From: Bagarius yarrelli
Lineage: Eukaryota; Chordata; Actinopteri; Siluriformes; Sisoridae
Length of the DNA stretch: 64,000 nucleotides
Assembly (NCBI GenBank): GCA_005784505.1
Contig: VCAZ01000130.1
Location: 396,574-460,573, forward strand
Direction of reading: 5' to 3'
The translations under genes and the position numbers were made by a program. Each line of letters starts with the position of its first letter. Positions within the stretch are counted from its first letter, which is position 1. The notes below the pieces were generated by a model that searched no databases, was not told the DNA's origin, and saw only the letters and a list, made by a program, of their open reading frames with translations. Shown here in pieces: positions 13,201-27,100 of this stretch.

Positions 13201-16200
13201 TTTTTGACATGAATATTAAAAATCACTAACAATTAAGCAGCCAGTACTAACTCTGTTAGAAAATCACCAAATTCTTTAATAAAGTCTGTATGGTGTCCTG
13301 GTTGCCTGTATACAGTAGCCAGTACAAACATTACAGAGATTTATTATTAGCATCTATTTCTATCAGATTAGATGAAGCATAATTACTTTAAATGATTTAT
13401 ACCTAAAACCTGCTCTCTGAGAAACACTGAAAATATTATTATAAATTAATGCAGCCCCTCCGCCTTTACCTTTTGGACGTAGCTCATGTTTATAAGAGTT
13501 TTTTTTGGCGTATAGACTCATTTAAAATAATGTAATCATCTGGTTTTAGCCAGGTTTCTGTCGCAGAGAACATCTAGATTATAACCAGTGATCATGTCAT
13601 TTACAAAAAGCGCTTTTGCAGAAAGGGACCTGATATTTAGTACACCAAACCTTTATCGTTTGTTTCTCTGTATGAATTTTTTTGAATTTATTTATATATG
13701 TCGAACATCAATTAAATTGTTTCGATTAAGCTGGTTTGGACGTTTATTGTATTTTCTAGTTCGGGGAACAGACACAGTCTCTATAATGTAAGATTTTCTA
13801 AGAGTCTCTATGTGCTTTGAATTAATTGAATTCTATAAGGGATGTGGGACATGGCTGTCCACCTAAATTGACAGACCAAGCAAGGAGAGCATTGGTCAGA
13901 AAAGCAGCCAAAAGGCCCATGGTCACTCTGGAGAAGCTGCAGATATCCACAGCTCAGGTGGAAGAATCTGTCCACATGACAACTATAAGTTGTGTATAGT
14001 TTTGATTTGAAGAGTGGCAAGAAGAAAGCCATTGTTGAAAGAAAGACATAAGAAGTCCTGTTTGCAGATTTTCACAAGCCATATAGGGGACCCAGCAAAC
14101 ATGTGGAAGAGGGTGCTCTGGTCAGATGGGACCAGATTTTGGCCTAAATGCAAAGCGCTTTTTGGCATAAATGCAAAGCGCTGTGTGTGGCGTAAAAGTA
14201 ACACTGCTTATCACCCTAAACACACCATCCCCACTGTGAAACATGGTGGTGGTAGCATCATACTGTGAGGATGCTTTTCTTCAGCAGGGACAGGGAAGCT
14301 GTTTAGAGTTGATGGGAAGATATATGGAGCTAAATAAAGGGCAATCTTGGAAAAAAAACTGTTGGAGGCTGCAAAAGACTTGAGACTGGGAAGGAGATTC
14401 ACCTTCCAGCAGGACAATGACCCTAAACATACATTTTTTGCTTAAAATTATAAAAACAAAATTTATACCTGTCCTCATATGGGAAGTTGTGGCTCATGGA
14501 TAAGGTGTAGAACTGTCAACCCAAGCCACCATTGATGGGCCCCTGGGCAAGGCCCTTGACCCCCAATTGCTCAGTTGTATAAATGAAATAAATGGAAGTC
14601 GCTCTGGATAGGGGTGTCTGCCAAATGCTGCAAATGTGAATGTAAATATAAACATCCCTTTAAAGCATTCCGCAAACAGTGTCTGCTTTACAAAATATAG
14701 ATATTTAGACAAAATGTTAACTATATTTTACTACTAACAAACAGCAAGAATTTTGAAAAATACTCATACTAAAAGAACTAAAATATCACAATCTGAAATA
14801 AAATAACAAATAACATTTAGAAATGGTTAATCATCAAATGCATTATATTCAAGTATTATTATAATTATTTTGCATATAATAATTATATTATTGGTGATGT
14901 TCTCTCTCGAGCACGATAATGGTGATAATCGTGCCGTTTCTTAAGTTTCGGCGTGACCTTTTTTTTATAGCCTAGTTTCTTTACATTTATCACTATAGCA
15001 ACACTTGTGATCTTGTCAAAATTAGTTATTAAATTATTAAAAATTTTAATAGCATTACCCATAAGCCAGTGTGGTGAAAATTTGTACCTTAATATAAATT
15101 AAACCCTTTACACAAAAAAATGTCAAGGCAAGCCAAAAGGAAAAATAAAGTTTAATTGTGCAAAATTCAGACGTCGTTGCTTAAAATCAGATGTTTTAAA
15201 AAAATCCCAAAGACTGTTTGCAGTCGTGGAGGCCGACCCAGGAGATGCCAAAATGTGATGGAAATTTGTATCTTAATATAAATTAAAAACCTTTACAGAG
15301 AGAAAGTGGTGCCAATTGGTGTCTTTTTACAACAGAGAAATGAAGAAAGTGGCCCCTTCCTCTCTTTGTTTTACCTTTTTATACCCCTTTAGAATGTGTA
15401 CGTGACATAAAGCATGTACTTTCCTAGGGAGGAAAAAAACTGATTTTCCTATGAAGCAGACAAAGAAATTCGCTTACTGGCACCCACCACACTCTTTAAG
15501 TAAAGAAAAATATCTTTTCTACCTATACGTTATAATAAAAGCACGATAACACCAGCTTTATCCACAATAATAGCATGTGGAAGTACAATTCAGGTCACTG
15601 AGCTAAGATAGTTACAAGTACAACCCAGGTAACTGAGGCTTAAGATCAGTTTACTAGGACGACTGTACTAAAAAACAGAGCTGAAATCTAATGAACAACA
15701 TATGGTTATGTAAATTATAAAAATTATAAAACTTTAATCCCTTGATCCATTTTTGCTTGTCATCCAAAGTCACAGTTAATCCATTTTCTTTAGAGAGATC
15801 ATTACATTTGCAAGAATGCTGCTTGGGAGCAGTGCCAATGATGGTTTAGCTACAGCCTCACTCTAACACTCTATTTCCGGTCTTGGTTTACGCTTGCGGC
15901 AACGATGTTGCAGGTAAGTGGCGCAGAGAGCCACTGTGTTTTGGTGAAGGGAGTAGAAAATCTGTAAATAATCATTATCAAATAATGTCCAACAAAGCTT
16001 GTTGACTTTTAACATGCTTCTGGATCTCTGAGAAATGCTTAACAGACCACGTCTTAACACACCGCCTTTTGGACCAAGAGAGCAGTGGGTGCATGACATA
16101 AGGCTCATTGCCTATATCTCATGCACCCACTGCTCTCTTGGTCCAAAAGGCGGTGTTTAAGACGTGGTCTGTTAAGCATTTCTCAGAGATCCAGAAGCAT

Positions 16201-18093
16201 GTTAATGCTATGAGGCATTGGCCTTGGCGCTCCTTCCAACAGCCCTACATTTTTGGTCATCCGCAACTTCTGGCAAGGCACAGTGTAGAGACTTCAGGCC
16301 AGCAGCTGCTCAACATGATCCACACGTGAGGGCAAGAAAATGGCTGTTGCAGGGAAAGAGATGCAGGAGAGAGGAGTGTCTGAGCCCTATCATCAAGCAC
16401 AGCAGCAGGCTGCGCGTGGAAAGATGTCTTTTTTACATTTTTTAAAAACGCAACCGTCCTCTTAAAAGAAGCAAAATTCTCTTTTCTTTGTTCATGCCGC
16501 AACTTACTCTGCCTCAGAGCGGCATGGAGTCACCAAGAAGATTTTACTACTCTGCTCACGCTGCCTGTAGCATTCGAGCAGCTGAAACCGTTAGGTCTCT
16601 TTTGGGAGGCTGCTAGGACTTATGGCGCTATCTAGTTCAACAGCAGAGTTCCCTTTGGGTCTTGAGATGTCACTTATTGTGACAGCGACGTGCTGAGGAC
16701 AGGGCTGTGGTCAAGTCCACATTTGTCGAGTCTAAAACGGTACTAGTTGAGACCGAGTCAAGACCAAGTCCAAAGATCCAAGTCCTAGTCTAAATGACAG
16801 TCAACACAGAGACATGAAAATGTAATGTAATTTACTATTGATTGTTTGCGATGCGAGATACCATTCCCACTGTAAAACATATAGGTGGCAGCATCATGCT
16901 GAGGGAATGCTTTTCTTTAGCAGGGACAGGAAAGCAAGTCAGAGTTGTGGGAAGATGGATGGAGCTAAATACAAGGAAATCCTGGAAGAAAACCTGTTAG
17001 AGGCTGCAAAAGACTTGGAAAAGAGATTCACCTTTAGCAAGACAATGACCCTAAACATACAGCCAGAGCTACAATGGAATGGTTTGAATCAAAAAATATT
17101 TGTGTGTTACAATGGCCCAGTCAAAGTCCAGACCTAAATCCCATTTAGCATATTTGGCACCACTGTTTGTGGATGGGACATATTATCAATAATCAGTATA
17201 ATATTAATAATAATAATGATGAATTTTATTTGTAGTGCACCTTTCTTACACTCAAGGTGCTACATCATGGTAAAGCATACCGATTAAATAGAGGGTTAGG
17301 GTTAGGACTAAATTCTCTTAATAAGCTTTTAAACCTTGGAGCAGTACAAGAAAAAAACCACCACCTTATAGTTTTGAGTTTAAAACGGGGCTGAACAGGC
17401 ACAAGATAGTCAACAAAGTAAACCAATCCAGCAGGTGTGGATGGTGTAACCAGGTTACAGATATATTCTGGTTCCAGGCCATGTGTCGTTTAATAAGATA
17501 AAACAAGAACTTTAAAATGAATACATGATGAAGTCGGTGTAGTCAGAAATGTACAGGGTAATGAGGTCACATAATGACATGTGGGTCAATACATAAACAG
17601 CAAAATTTTGAATATGCTGCAGATTTGCCGGTAGATCTGCTAAATATGACTTCAAGCCTGGATGTTATAAGGGAATATTCTAGAATCTCGCTACATTGAT
17701 CAGTGGTAAGACAATTACCCAAGTAGTTTATTTAGATTATAAGATTATTAATTGCATTAAACAGAACACATGGATTGGAAACTTCACTGGTAATAATAGT
17801 TGAGTAATATATAGTTTTTACGTTTTTTAGAGCATAAGGGTACTCAGTCTGATGATGTTTAATCAAAAGTTTATGAAATATAAGGTCAGATTTCCTGTAT
17901 TGCTCTTTCGATCTCACCATGGTGTTCACTATCAGCCGTGTGTGATTTTAGTCATTTTAAGTGGGAATAAATGTTGCGATGTCCTAATTTATTCCTCACC
18001 AGAAATTGTTCTTTTTAAATGTAGATTTTTACAGAAAGTTTTTAAGTCTTTTCTTTAATTTTAAATGTTTAGTTATGTTACTTGAATTTCTCA

Positions 18094-18165
<72 letters not shown>

Positions 18166-21100
18166 TTAAAAATAACTTCTTGAATTAGATACCCGGAAAT
18201 GTGTTTACTTTTATAAAGCTTGTAATTAAAATAAGGTTTCTGTGTAGTGTAGATGATTAGTTAGCATTATTAATGTTATGTTATTTCTGTGTGCTTTGGT
18301 AGCTTGGCCATGAGGAAAAGTTGAAGCAGAAGTTGTTGGATGAGCAGTTCATCCTGTTACAGGGAATGGTAACTGAGGCTGAAATCATCATTCAGGAAGC
18401 TCTGGCCAAAGTGGATGATCCTTTACATATCTGCTGTACCAGCTCCCCAGGTACGAGAGCTCTGTATGCCAAACTATATTCTAAAACCCAGCAAAGTCTT
18501 TATATAGCAAAAGGAACATGTATTAAAAAAATAATAAAAATGTTGTCTTCTTTTCTACGTAGATTACCTTGTCAGCCTTGCAAAAGCCGCACTGGGCTCA
18601 GTGACTAAAATTCAAGCTGGTCACTTACACTATTTGAATAATATGGAAGGTGTTTTGTGTGTTTGTTTACCTGCTTTCTGTTACTGAGAATGTTTTACAA
18701 TGATTTATCCATTATGTCTGTTTATTTATTTTTGTATGTATTTGCCTTATTTGAACCAGATGCTGGGCCTCTTCTGAGGGCTCTTACTCAGTTTTCTCAT
18801 CTCACGGCAGACACCATTGTCAATGGAAGCGCATCAGTGCACACAGCACCTGTAGATCTTGCTGATCGTAAGTTTAAAATAGATTAGCACGAGTACAAAC
18901 AGAAATCAGTTGGTTTTTACACTGTTTACTGTGTCACCAAATTCAGCTGGCATAATTAACTGGCTGGTTGAGTTAACTGGAAAGTTTTTGTTGTATACAG
19001 GATTATTGGAAAACTGCAGAGCATGTGCTGCTCAGAGCCTGAATTTTTTGAAGGACCTAAGATCTAAAGTTTCCATAAAGGGTGCTGATCCAGCATCTGT
19101 TCGTGTTGTGATTCAGAAGGTATTGCAGATTGCACAGGTGAGACAAAATATGCAACATCACAATATTAAACAAAATCTTTATAATGCGGGCCACATGCTT
19201 ACTTTCAGGAAAGTGTTAATGATGATTATGTTCACTTATGGATCATTTTATTGTGTTCTGATGTTGACATGATTGCATCACTCATTTCCTGATAATTTGT
19301 TTGTGCTCTTATATGAATGTGACAGTGTTCTCACACTATAACACTACTTTTTTTACCAGCAGAATCTATAGAGTCTTCTCCTGACCATATTATCTATGTG
19401 GCTTAAGAGAATATTTGCCAAATTTGTTGCATATATTTTTGTTGTTGAATAGCAGTTTTATTTCATGTAACTTTATTGTAAGGGCCTGCAAAGCTTGGAT
19501 AATTACTGTGCTGTTGTAGTAATATAATTCAGTCTGATAAAAGAAGACTAAACAAGAATATGAGATTGTACACCAGTGTTTTTTGGCAAAACTACTAATA
19601 AAAAATGCAAACATTTGTGACAACTTACTGTTTTTGGTTGACATAAGTGGAAGGTGATGTAGTTTTCTGTTGTTATGGGTTATCCTCTTAAGGTGATCCA
19701 CTCACAAAATAGTTGTGGATATTAAAGTTACTGTCACATGTCTGTCTCTCTGTAACAATCTGGAATTTCCCATTAATGTATCTTATTCAAGAGGCTTTAC
19801 TTCTTCAGAACTTCAGCTTGCTGGAAGTTTTTTTCTTTAATGCACTTAGTTTTTATGGCAACACTAAAGAAGATCTTAATACTACAGCATGTAAATACTA
19901 TAAGTTGGTGGTAACTGTTTGCGATTTAAGCTGGCTAGTTTAATAATCACTAATTGTTCTGTTTTGTTGTGGAATAAGAGTGAGTTTGAAAATAAAAGTA
20001 CTAATACATTTTTTTAAGTTTCAATTTTTTATACTTATTTTAGTATACTAATCATCATTGTTGAAAATCACTTAAAGTTAAATCTCCACTGAGCTTTAAA
20101 TGTTGTTGCATGTATTTGGGGTATATTATATTTATATGTACTTACATTCTTATTATCTGTATTTCTGTTTTTTATTTAATGCACCTGTTGTAAGGATTTA
20201 AAGCCAAAAGGAGTAGATGTTGGAAGAGAGGAGCTGGGAAACATGGTAGATAAAGAAATGGCTGCCACTTCTGCTGCTATAGAGGAAGCTGTAAGGAGAA
20301 TAGACGTAAGTTTAAAGCACATTTCTTCTTTAAGGTTTTTAGACATTGTCAGTCAGGTTAACTGTTGTTAACAGCCTGTTTGCAAAGGCTTCTTCTTAAA
20401 ATCAGCGATTTTATTGTGTATGTTTAATGAATCAGTTTTTTTAATTATATTTTTAATTCTGCTCTGCAGAAAATTTATAAGTTTAGAATATTTATCAAGT
20501 ATCAAAGAACAGTATAACCTACACAGCACTACACAGTGAAAAGCATTAACTTTTCTCCAGGATCGTGGAGTTACACAAAAACAACAAAGAGCCACATTAC
20601 AGAAAAACAGCACAGAGCTAAAGACTAAAGAATAATTTGTCTTGGCAAGTGCATACACACACGCAAAATGTGCAAGACAGACAAAAACAATGCAAAAAGC
20701 ACTTTGTACAGTACATTCAATAGCGTCGACCAGATTATAATTGAGTGATAAAGGAAGAAAAAATGTGCAAGTGATAATAACAGATTACTTTGCATTATTT
20801 CAGACCAACCTATGACTGATGCTTCTCTATAATGTTTCCCTTGTTCTGCTTTATTAGCTTTATGGTCCTTGTAATACTAATAGTGATTTGTATATGATTT
20901 AAAGTTTAGATGTTTTTTTAATAAACATTGATGCTGTGATACTGTATTAATTTGAATGGAATGCAATTTTCTTACTTTTTACCTTGCCCTACCTAGTATT
21001 TACTTTAAATAATGAAAATTTAAAAATTTTATAAAACTTTATTAAATAAATGGGTTATCAGAGTTGGTATACCTAATAAACTGTAGATTGTATCAAGTAT

Positions 21101-24100
21101 AGTTGTAAAATGAATAGTTATATTTGCCCGGTCTGCCTGCAGGAGATGATGAATCAGGCGAGAAGAGACACTGAAGGAGTGAAGCTGGAAGTGAATGAGA
21201 GGTGGATAATTTTCTTTCTGCATTCCACTATGATTTATTTACCATGATTTAAAAATTGTGAATATAACTGTTTCTGTTCTTATAAATGAATAAAAACATT
21301 AAACCATTCAGAAATGTTAAAATAGATTGATCTTAAATAATGTTAAGAAATTTCTTCACTTCTTAGTAGCTATTTTTACCTGCAGCTTAGTAACTTTTAA
21401 AAATCAACATTAAGTCATTTTCAGCTTTCGGAGAATAAAGTAAACCGATTAAGATTATTCTAATAGAAATTGGTATACGATCCAATAAATTTACTAATTA
21501 TCTTATTAATCTCATATAATGTTTAGTAGAAGTTTTATCTGTTAATAATAGATTAACATTACTTTAAACCACCTTGTCTGATTTATTTATCGTAATCATT
21601 GCATACATTCTGTGCAAATAAAAGCTGGATAAATTTATTTTAGTTAATAGAGTCTATTATTCCTGATCTTGTTTATTAATGCACGCTTATTGTTAATTTT
21701 AGAATACTGAATAGCTGCACTGATCTTATGAAGGTAAGATGTCAAAATTTATTGATGACCTTGTTAATTATCTGTCTGGTTTCTGTTTTCTTTTACTGTG
21801 TGTGAGGATTAACTTAACTGTTGTAACATTCTTTACGCGCATTCTATTTTCCTGTCTTGTAGGCTATCCGTCTCCTGGTTTTGGCATCCACAGACCTGCA
21901 GAATGAAATAGTAGAAAGTGGAAGGGTAATTTATTTGTGTGTGTATATATATATATATATATATAAGGTATTAGCAGCAGAACCTTTTAATACAGTAAAT
22001 AGCATGGTGGCATGGTGGGGCCTCCATGGATTAGACTGGTTTGTATAATTGGATTGATATCTGGGGAATTGGGAGGACAACTCAAACTCATTGTTGTGCT
22101 TCTCAAATCGTTTCTGACACATTTTTGTAGCAGGGCACATTATCCTACAGAAAAAGCATTAGGAAATACTGTTTCCCTGAAAGGGGGTACATATACCTGC
22201 AACAATGCTTAGGTAGGTGTCAAAGTAACAGCCACATAAATAGCTGGACCCAAAGTTTCCCAGCAGAACATTACCCAAAGCATCACACTGCCTCCACTAA
22301 CTTGCTTTCTTATCATAATTTATCCTGGTGCCATGTGTTCCCCAGGTAAGCAATGCACACACCTGGCCATTCACGATATAATAATAACCCTCTTTAAGGG
22401 CCTCGTTTTCAAAAAAATGCTAAAACCATGTATACACTAAAACTTTTCAGGTATCAGAAACCTGTAACAATATTTTTTTTCATGTGCAACCTGAATTAGA
22501 GCTTTCATGTGCTTCCTTATCAGCCCCACAGCCCGACTTAATTCTTTTTGTGAATTATTATTGAGCTGTATAGATAGATAGATTGATTGATGTTGATGTT
22601 TTTTGCTGTTTCTAGGGTGCAGCAACTGTGAAAGAATTTTATGCAAGAAACTCTCGGTGGACTGAGGGCCTCATATCTGCTGCCAAGGCAGTAGGCTGGG
22701 GGGCAACAGAAAATGGTGTATGTATTATCAACAAATATCAATTACAAGTATAAAACGTATCTTTCTCATATGAATCAAATAAATAAATACTTCTTTATTT
22801 ATAGTGTTATTATCCCAATAAGATGGAATTTTTTTTTTCAGAGAGTCTGCAGATAAAGTTGTGTTACGGAAAGGCAAATATGAAGAGCTTATTGTCTGTT
22901 CTCATGAAATCGCTGCCAGCACAGCACAACTTGTTGCAGCTTCCAAGGTTTAATATAAATAATACGGTTCTATATTTTTAAAATAATAGTTAATTTATTT
23001 TTTTAGATGTAAATATTGGTCAAATAACTTGTACATACTGTGTAAGTGAGAGTTTCATTAATTGAGTATATATGGGTGTTCATGACTGTGGTAAAAGGCA
23101 GTTACCACTTTATTATCTGATTGCATTGATCTGCCCTATGACATGCTAATAAGCAATAGTGTAAAAATTTGGCTGTCTTCATCAATAAAGCATATGTTCC
23201 TCTGTTGCTAGTGGTTGTGTTATTAAAAATTTAAAAATAAATGTAAAAATGGTTCTTGATGTAGCTCGCTGATTTTAAATAATCAGCGAAAGCCTTGCAA
23301 AACAGTGTAAGATTTTCTAACACAGATTACTTATTTCTTTAATGTTCATTGACTTTTCTGTTTTGTTTTGTTTTGTTTTGTTTTATTTTTTAGGTAAAAG
23401 CAGATCGTAGCAGTAGAAAATTGTTAAGTCTTCAGAAAGCTTCTAGGCATGTAAATGAGATGGCTGCTAATGTGGTAGCTTCTACCAAGACCGGCCAAGA
23501 TCAGATTGAGGAAAAAGGTGTGTTCTCTTACATCTAAATGTTTGTAATAAGATCATCTCTATTTTTTATGACATATATCAGTAGTTGTAGTGATATGGCT
23601 TGGTGGATTATATATATATATGGACAGAGCGCATTTGATAAAATGATAGCTTGGTTCAGGGGTCCCCAAAGGTTTTTGGGGATGGTACCAGAAATCGATC
23701 GACTGTTTCAGAATGACTCCCGGTACTATTGTGGAGATTTCGTAATGATTTTAAGTGTTCTATGTTATGTCCGCCTTTTAATGTTAATTTAGTTTATTTT
23801 TGTGTTAAGAACATACAGACAAACGAACATTTTTTTTAAATAATACTTCCGGTTTACTCTTGTATTGTGCAAAATGCCCATGTTTTTTTCTAAATGTCTT
23901 TAAGATCTGCCTTAAATTATAATTAGCAGGGCCAGCTTTAGGCATGGGCAGAGGTGGGCTGAGCCAACCAAAACATTTGTCTTGCCCACCCAATTAAAAT
24001 TGTGTAAAGACAACGGTATACAAATACTCTTTTATTTTCTTTTGTACAATATGTGATTTGATAGAAGCAGTCTGAGGTTAGCTCGGTGTTGAAAAGTTTG

Positions 24101-27100
24101 AGGGTGGGTTGTAGAAACCCCCGACCAATTACAACGCAAAATGTTACAAAGAAACTGAAACAGACAGTCACACAATTCATAAAGTGTGGAAATATTTGGT
24201 TCCAAATGCAAGTCCAAGTGCATTGATTTTTTGTGGCTATCTATCGATCTGTCTATCTGTCTGTCTATCGATCCATCCACCCATATCCATTCATATATTT
24301 TTTAAATTGTTTACTCAATTTCTCTCTTCAAAATATTACTTGAATATTTAAATAATTTTTTTGAATTAAATTCAGTCCAACTTTGTGCTTATTAATTCAG
24401 TCATTAGCCATTCTAACAGTTGAAAATAACCCTATGTTTAACATTGTAAAAACATATTTGTGTTTATAATGACTTAATATAGTATGTCTTCTTAACTAAG
24501 CTCAAGCAAGAATATTAGTACAACAATATTTTTGATATTCCATCATTTAATTAATTGAATTTTACAGAGTATCTCCTCAACCCCACCCCCAAAACTTGTC
24601 TACCTGGGATATCTACCCACTCTTCTATGCTTGGCAAATGTTGCATCGTTAATGCCCTTGTATAGTTGGCAAGTGTCTCATCGTTAATGCCTGGTCCTCT
24701 AAAATAATCATCAGTTATGTACACCTCATCGTTAATGGCCGGTCTCTGAAATAATAATTAGTTATGTACACCATCTCTCTTCCTATCCACACCATGATAA
24801 AGCAGTTCGAATACCAATTCAATACTACAAGCCTTGCTACCCTTCCACCTGGTCTCCTGTACACACAATTACACTATATTGCCAAAAGTATTCACTCACC
24901 TGCCTTGACTCGCATATGAACTTAAGTGACATCCCATTCCTAATCCATAGGGTTCAATATGATGTTGGTCCACCCTTTGCAGCTATAACAGCTTCAACCC
25001 TTCTGGGAAGGCTGTTGACAAGATTTAGGAGTGTGTTTATGGGAATTTTTGACCATTCTTCCAAAAGCGCATTTGTGAGGTCACACACTGATGTTGGACG
25101 AGAAGGCCTGGCTCTCAGTCTCCACTCTAATTCATCCCAAAGGTGTTCTATCGGGTTGAGGTCAGGACTCCGTGCAGGCCAGTCAAGTTCATCCACACCA
25201 GACTCTGTCATCCATGTCTTTATGGACCTTGCTTTGTGCACTGGTGCACAGTCATGTTGGAAGAGGAAGGGGCCAGCTACAAACTTTTCCCACAAAGTTG
25301 GGAGCATGGAATTGACCAAAATGTCTTGGTATGCTGAAGCATTCAGAGTTCCTTTCCCTGGAACTAAGGGGCCAAGCCCAGCTCCTGAAAAACAACCCCA
25401 CACCATAATCCCCCCTCCACCAAACTTTACACTTGGCACAATGCAGTCAGACAAGTACCGTTCTACTGGCAACCGCCAAACCCAGACTCGTCCATCAGAT
25501 GGAGAAGCGCGATTCGTCACTCCAGAGAACGTGTCTCCACTGCTCTAGAGTCCAGTGGCGGCATGCATCTGACGCTTTGCATTGCACTTGGTGATGTATG
25601 GCTTAGATGCAGCTGCTCGGCCATGGAAACCCATTCCATGAATCTCTCTCTGCACTGTTCTTGAGCTAATCTGAAGGCCACATGAAGTTTGGAGGTCTGT
25701 AGCGATTGAGAAAGTTGGCGACCTCTTTGCACTATTCGCCTCAGCATCCGCTGACCCTGCTCCGTCAGTTTATGTGGCCTGCCACTTCGTGGCTGAGTTG
25801 CTGTTGTTCCCAAATGCTTCCACGTTCTTATAATACAGCTGGCAGTTGACTGTGGAATATTTAGGAGCGAGGAAATTTCACAACTGGACTTGTTGCACAG
25901 GTGGCATCCTGTCACAGTTCCACGCTGGAATTCACTGAGCTCCTGATAGCGACCCGTTCTTTCACAAATTTGTAAAAACAGTCTGCATGCCTAGGTGCTT
26001 GATTTTATACACCTGTGGCCATGGAAGTGATTGAAACACCTGATTCCGATTATTTGGATGGGTGAGCGAATACTTTTGGCAATATAGTGTATCTTCCTTT
26101 CTTCTCTCTATCATATCAACCAACTCTCTACCTTTCTCTGTCATTGTCCCAACATTCAGTGGCCCTATTCTCAGTCCTACAATCCTGCCTTTCCTTCTCT
26201 TTTTTTTTTTATTTTTGCATCCTCCTCCGCTCCTCCTACCAACAGAAGCCCATTTTCTGCCGGCACCCTGTAGGTCAACGCCGCCGGTGGCAGACGTTGT
26301 TAACCCGGGCCTCGACCAATCCAGTATAAAATTTCGACGGATGATTCACATTTTTACATTTGGCAAAGTTTTACGTCGGATGCCCTTCCTGACGCAACCC
26401 TATCTATTTATTCAGGCTTGGGACTGGTACCGAAGTCACTGGCTTGTGACTCCTGTGGCTAGATTGTGTACACTGCGTCGTTTATTCCTGGTAAAATAAA
26501 ATGAAATTTATGCCCAGTTAAATCATCATCAGTGATGTACACTGCATCGTTAATGCCTGGTTCCTGAAATAATTCTCACTGATGTACACCACATCGTTAA
26601 TGCCCAGTCCCCTTAAATAATATTTAGTGATGTACACCGCATAGTTAATGCCCCCCCCCATCCTTAATGCCCAGTTATCAGTAATGTGCACCGCATTAAT
26701 TGCCTTGTCCCCTCAAACAATCATCACTAATGTACACCGCATTGTTAATGCCTGAAAAACACAAAATGCCCAAAATGCATTTTACAATCATCTTGTAATT
26801 TATAAAATTTTATTAAATTATATGCTGTAATTTACAACATATAAATAAGCATATTAATTAGTGTGACTATAATTATATTAATGCTCTCTCAAAGTGCAAA
26901 AAAACTGAACAAATTCTTCTGAAGCATGAGATGGTAATGACATACACATGATGACATTTCCACCACAAAAATGGTCTCATATCAGCTGCAATAAACATAG
27001 CGATGTCTCTTGTTATTTCTGTGGCTCTTGCACTTGATGTTAGGAGTTTAGCTGCAAAGCATTTATCATTGTTGTTTGCCCTTCTATGCTAACTTTCTAT

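Noticed and set aside
14487..14655. tRNA genes at SINE heads (also at 43195, 45618, 46700)
   Set aside because: They are degenerate tRNA-like heads joined to LINE-type tails; no intact cloverleaf can be drawn.
15863..16502. ORFs over the palindrome region
   Set aside because: The two arms give mirrored ORFs on both strands; no domain was recognised. A DIRS-like origin was considered but could not be supported.
18006..18188. ORF over the TA repeat
   Set aside because: It consists mostly of the I-Y repeat made by (TA)n.
24916..25548. 210-codon plus-strand ORF
   Set aside because: It is the antisense of the Tc1 transposase, whose minus-strand frame shows the catalytic motifs.
26062..26499. 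145-codon plus-strand ORF
   Set aside because: It is the antisense of the RTE endonuclease and 5' region and has low-complexity L/S/P content.
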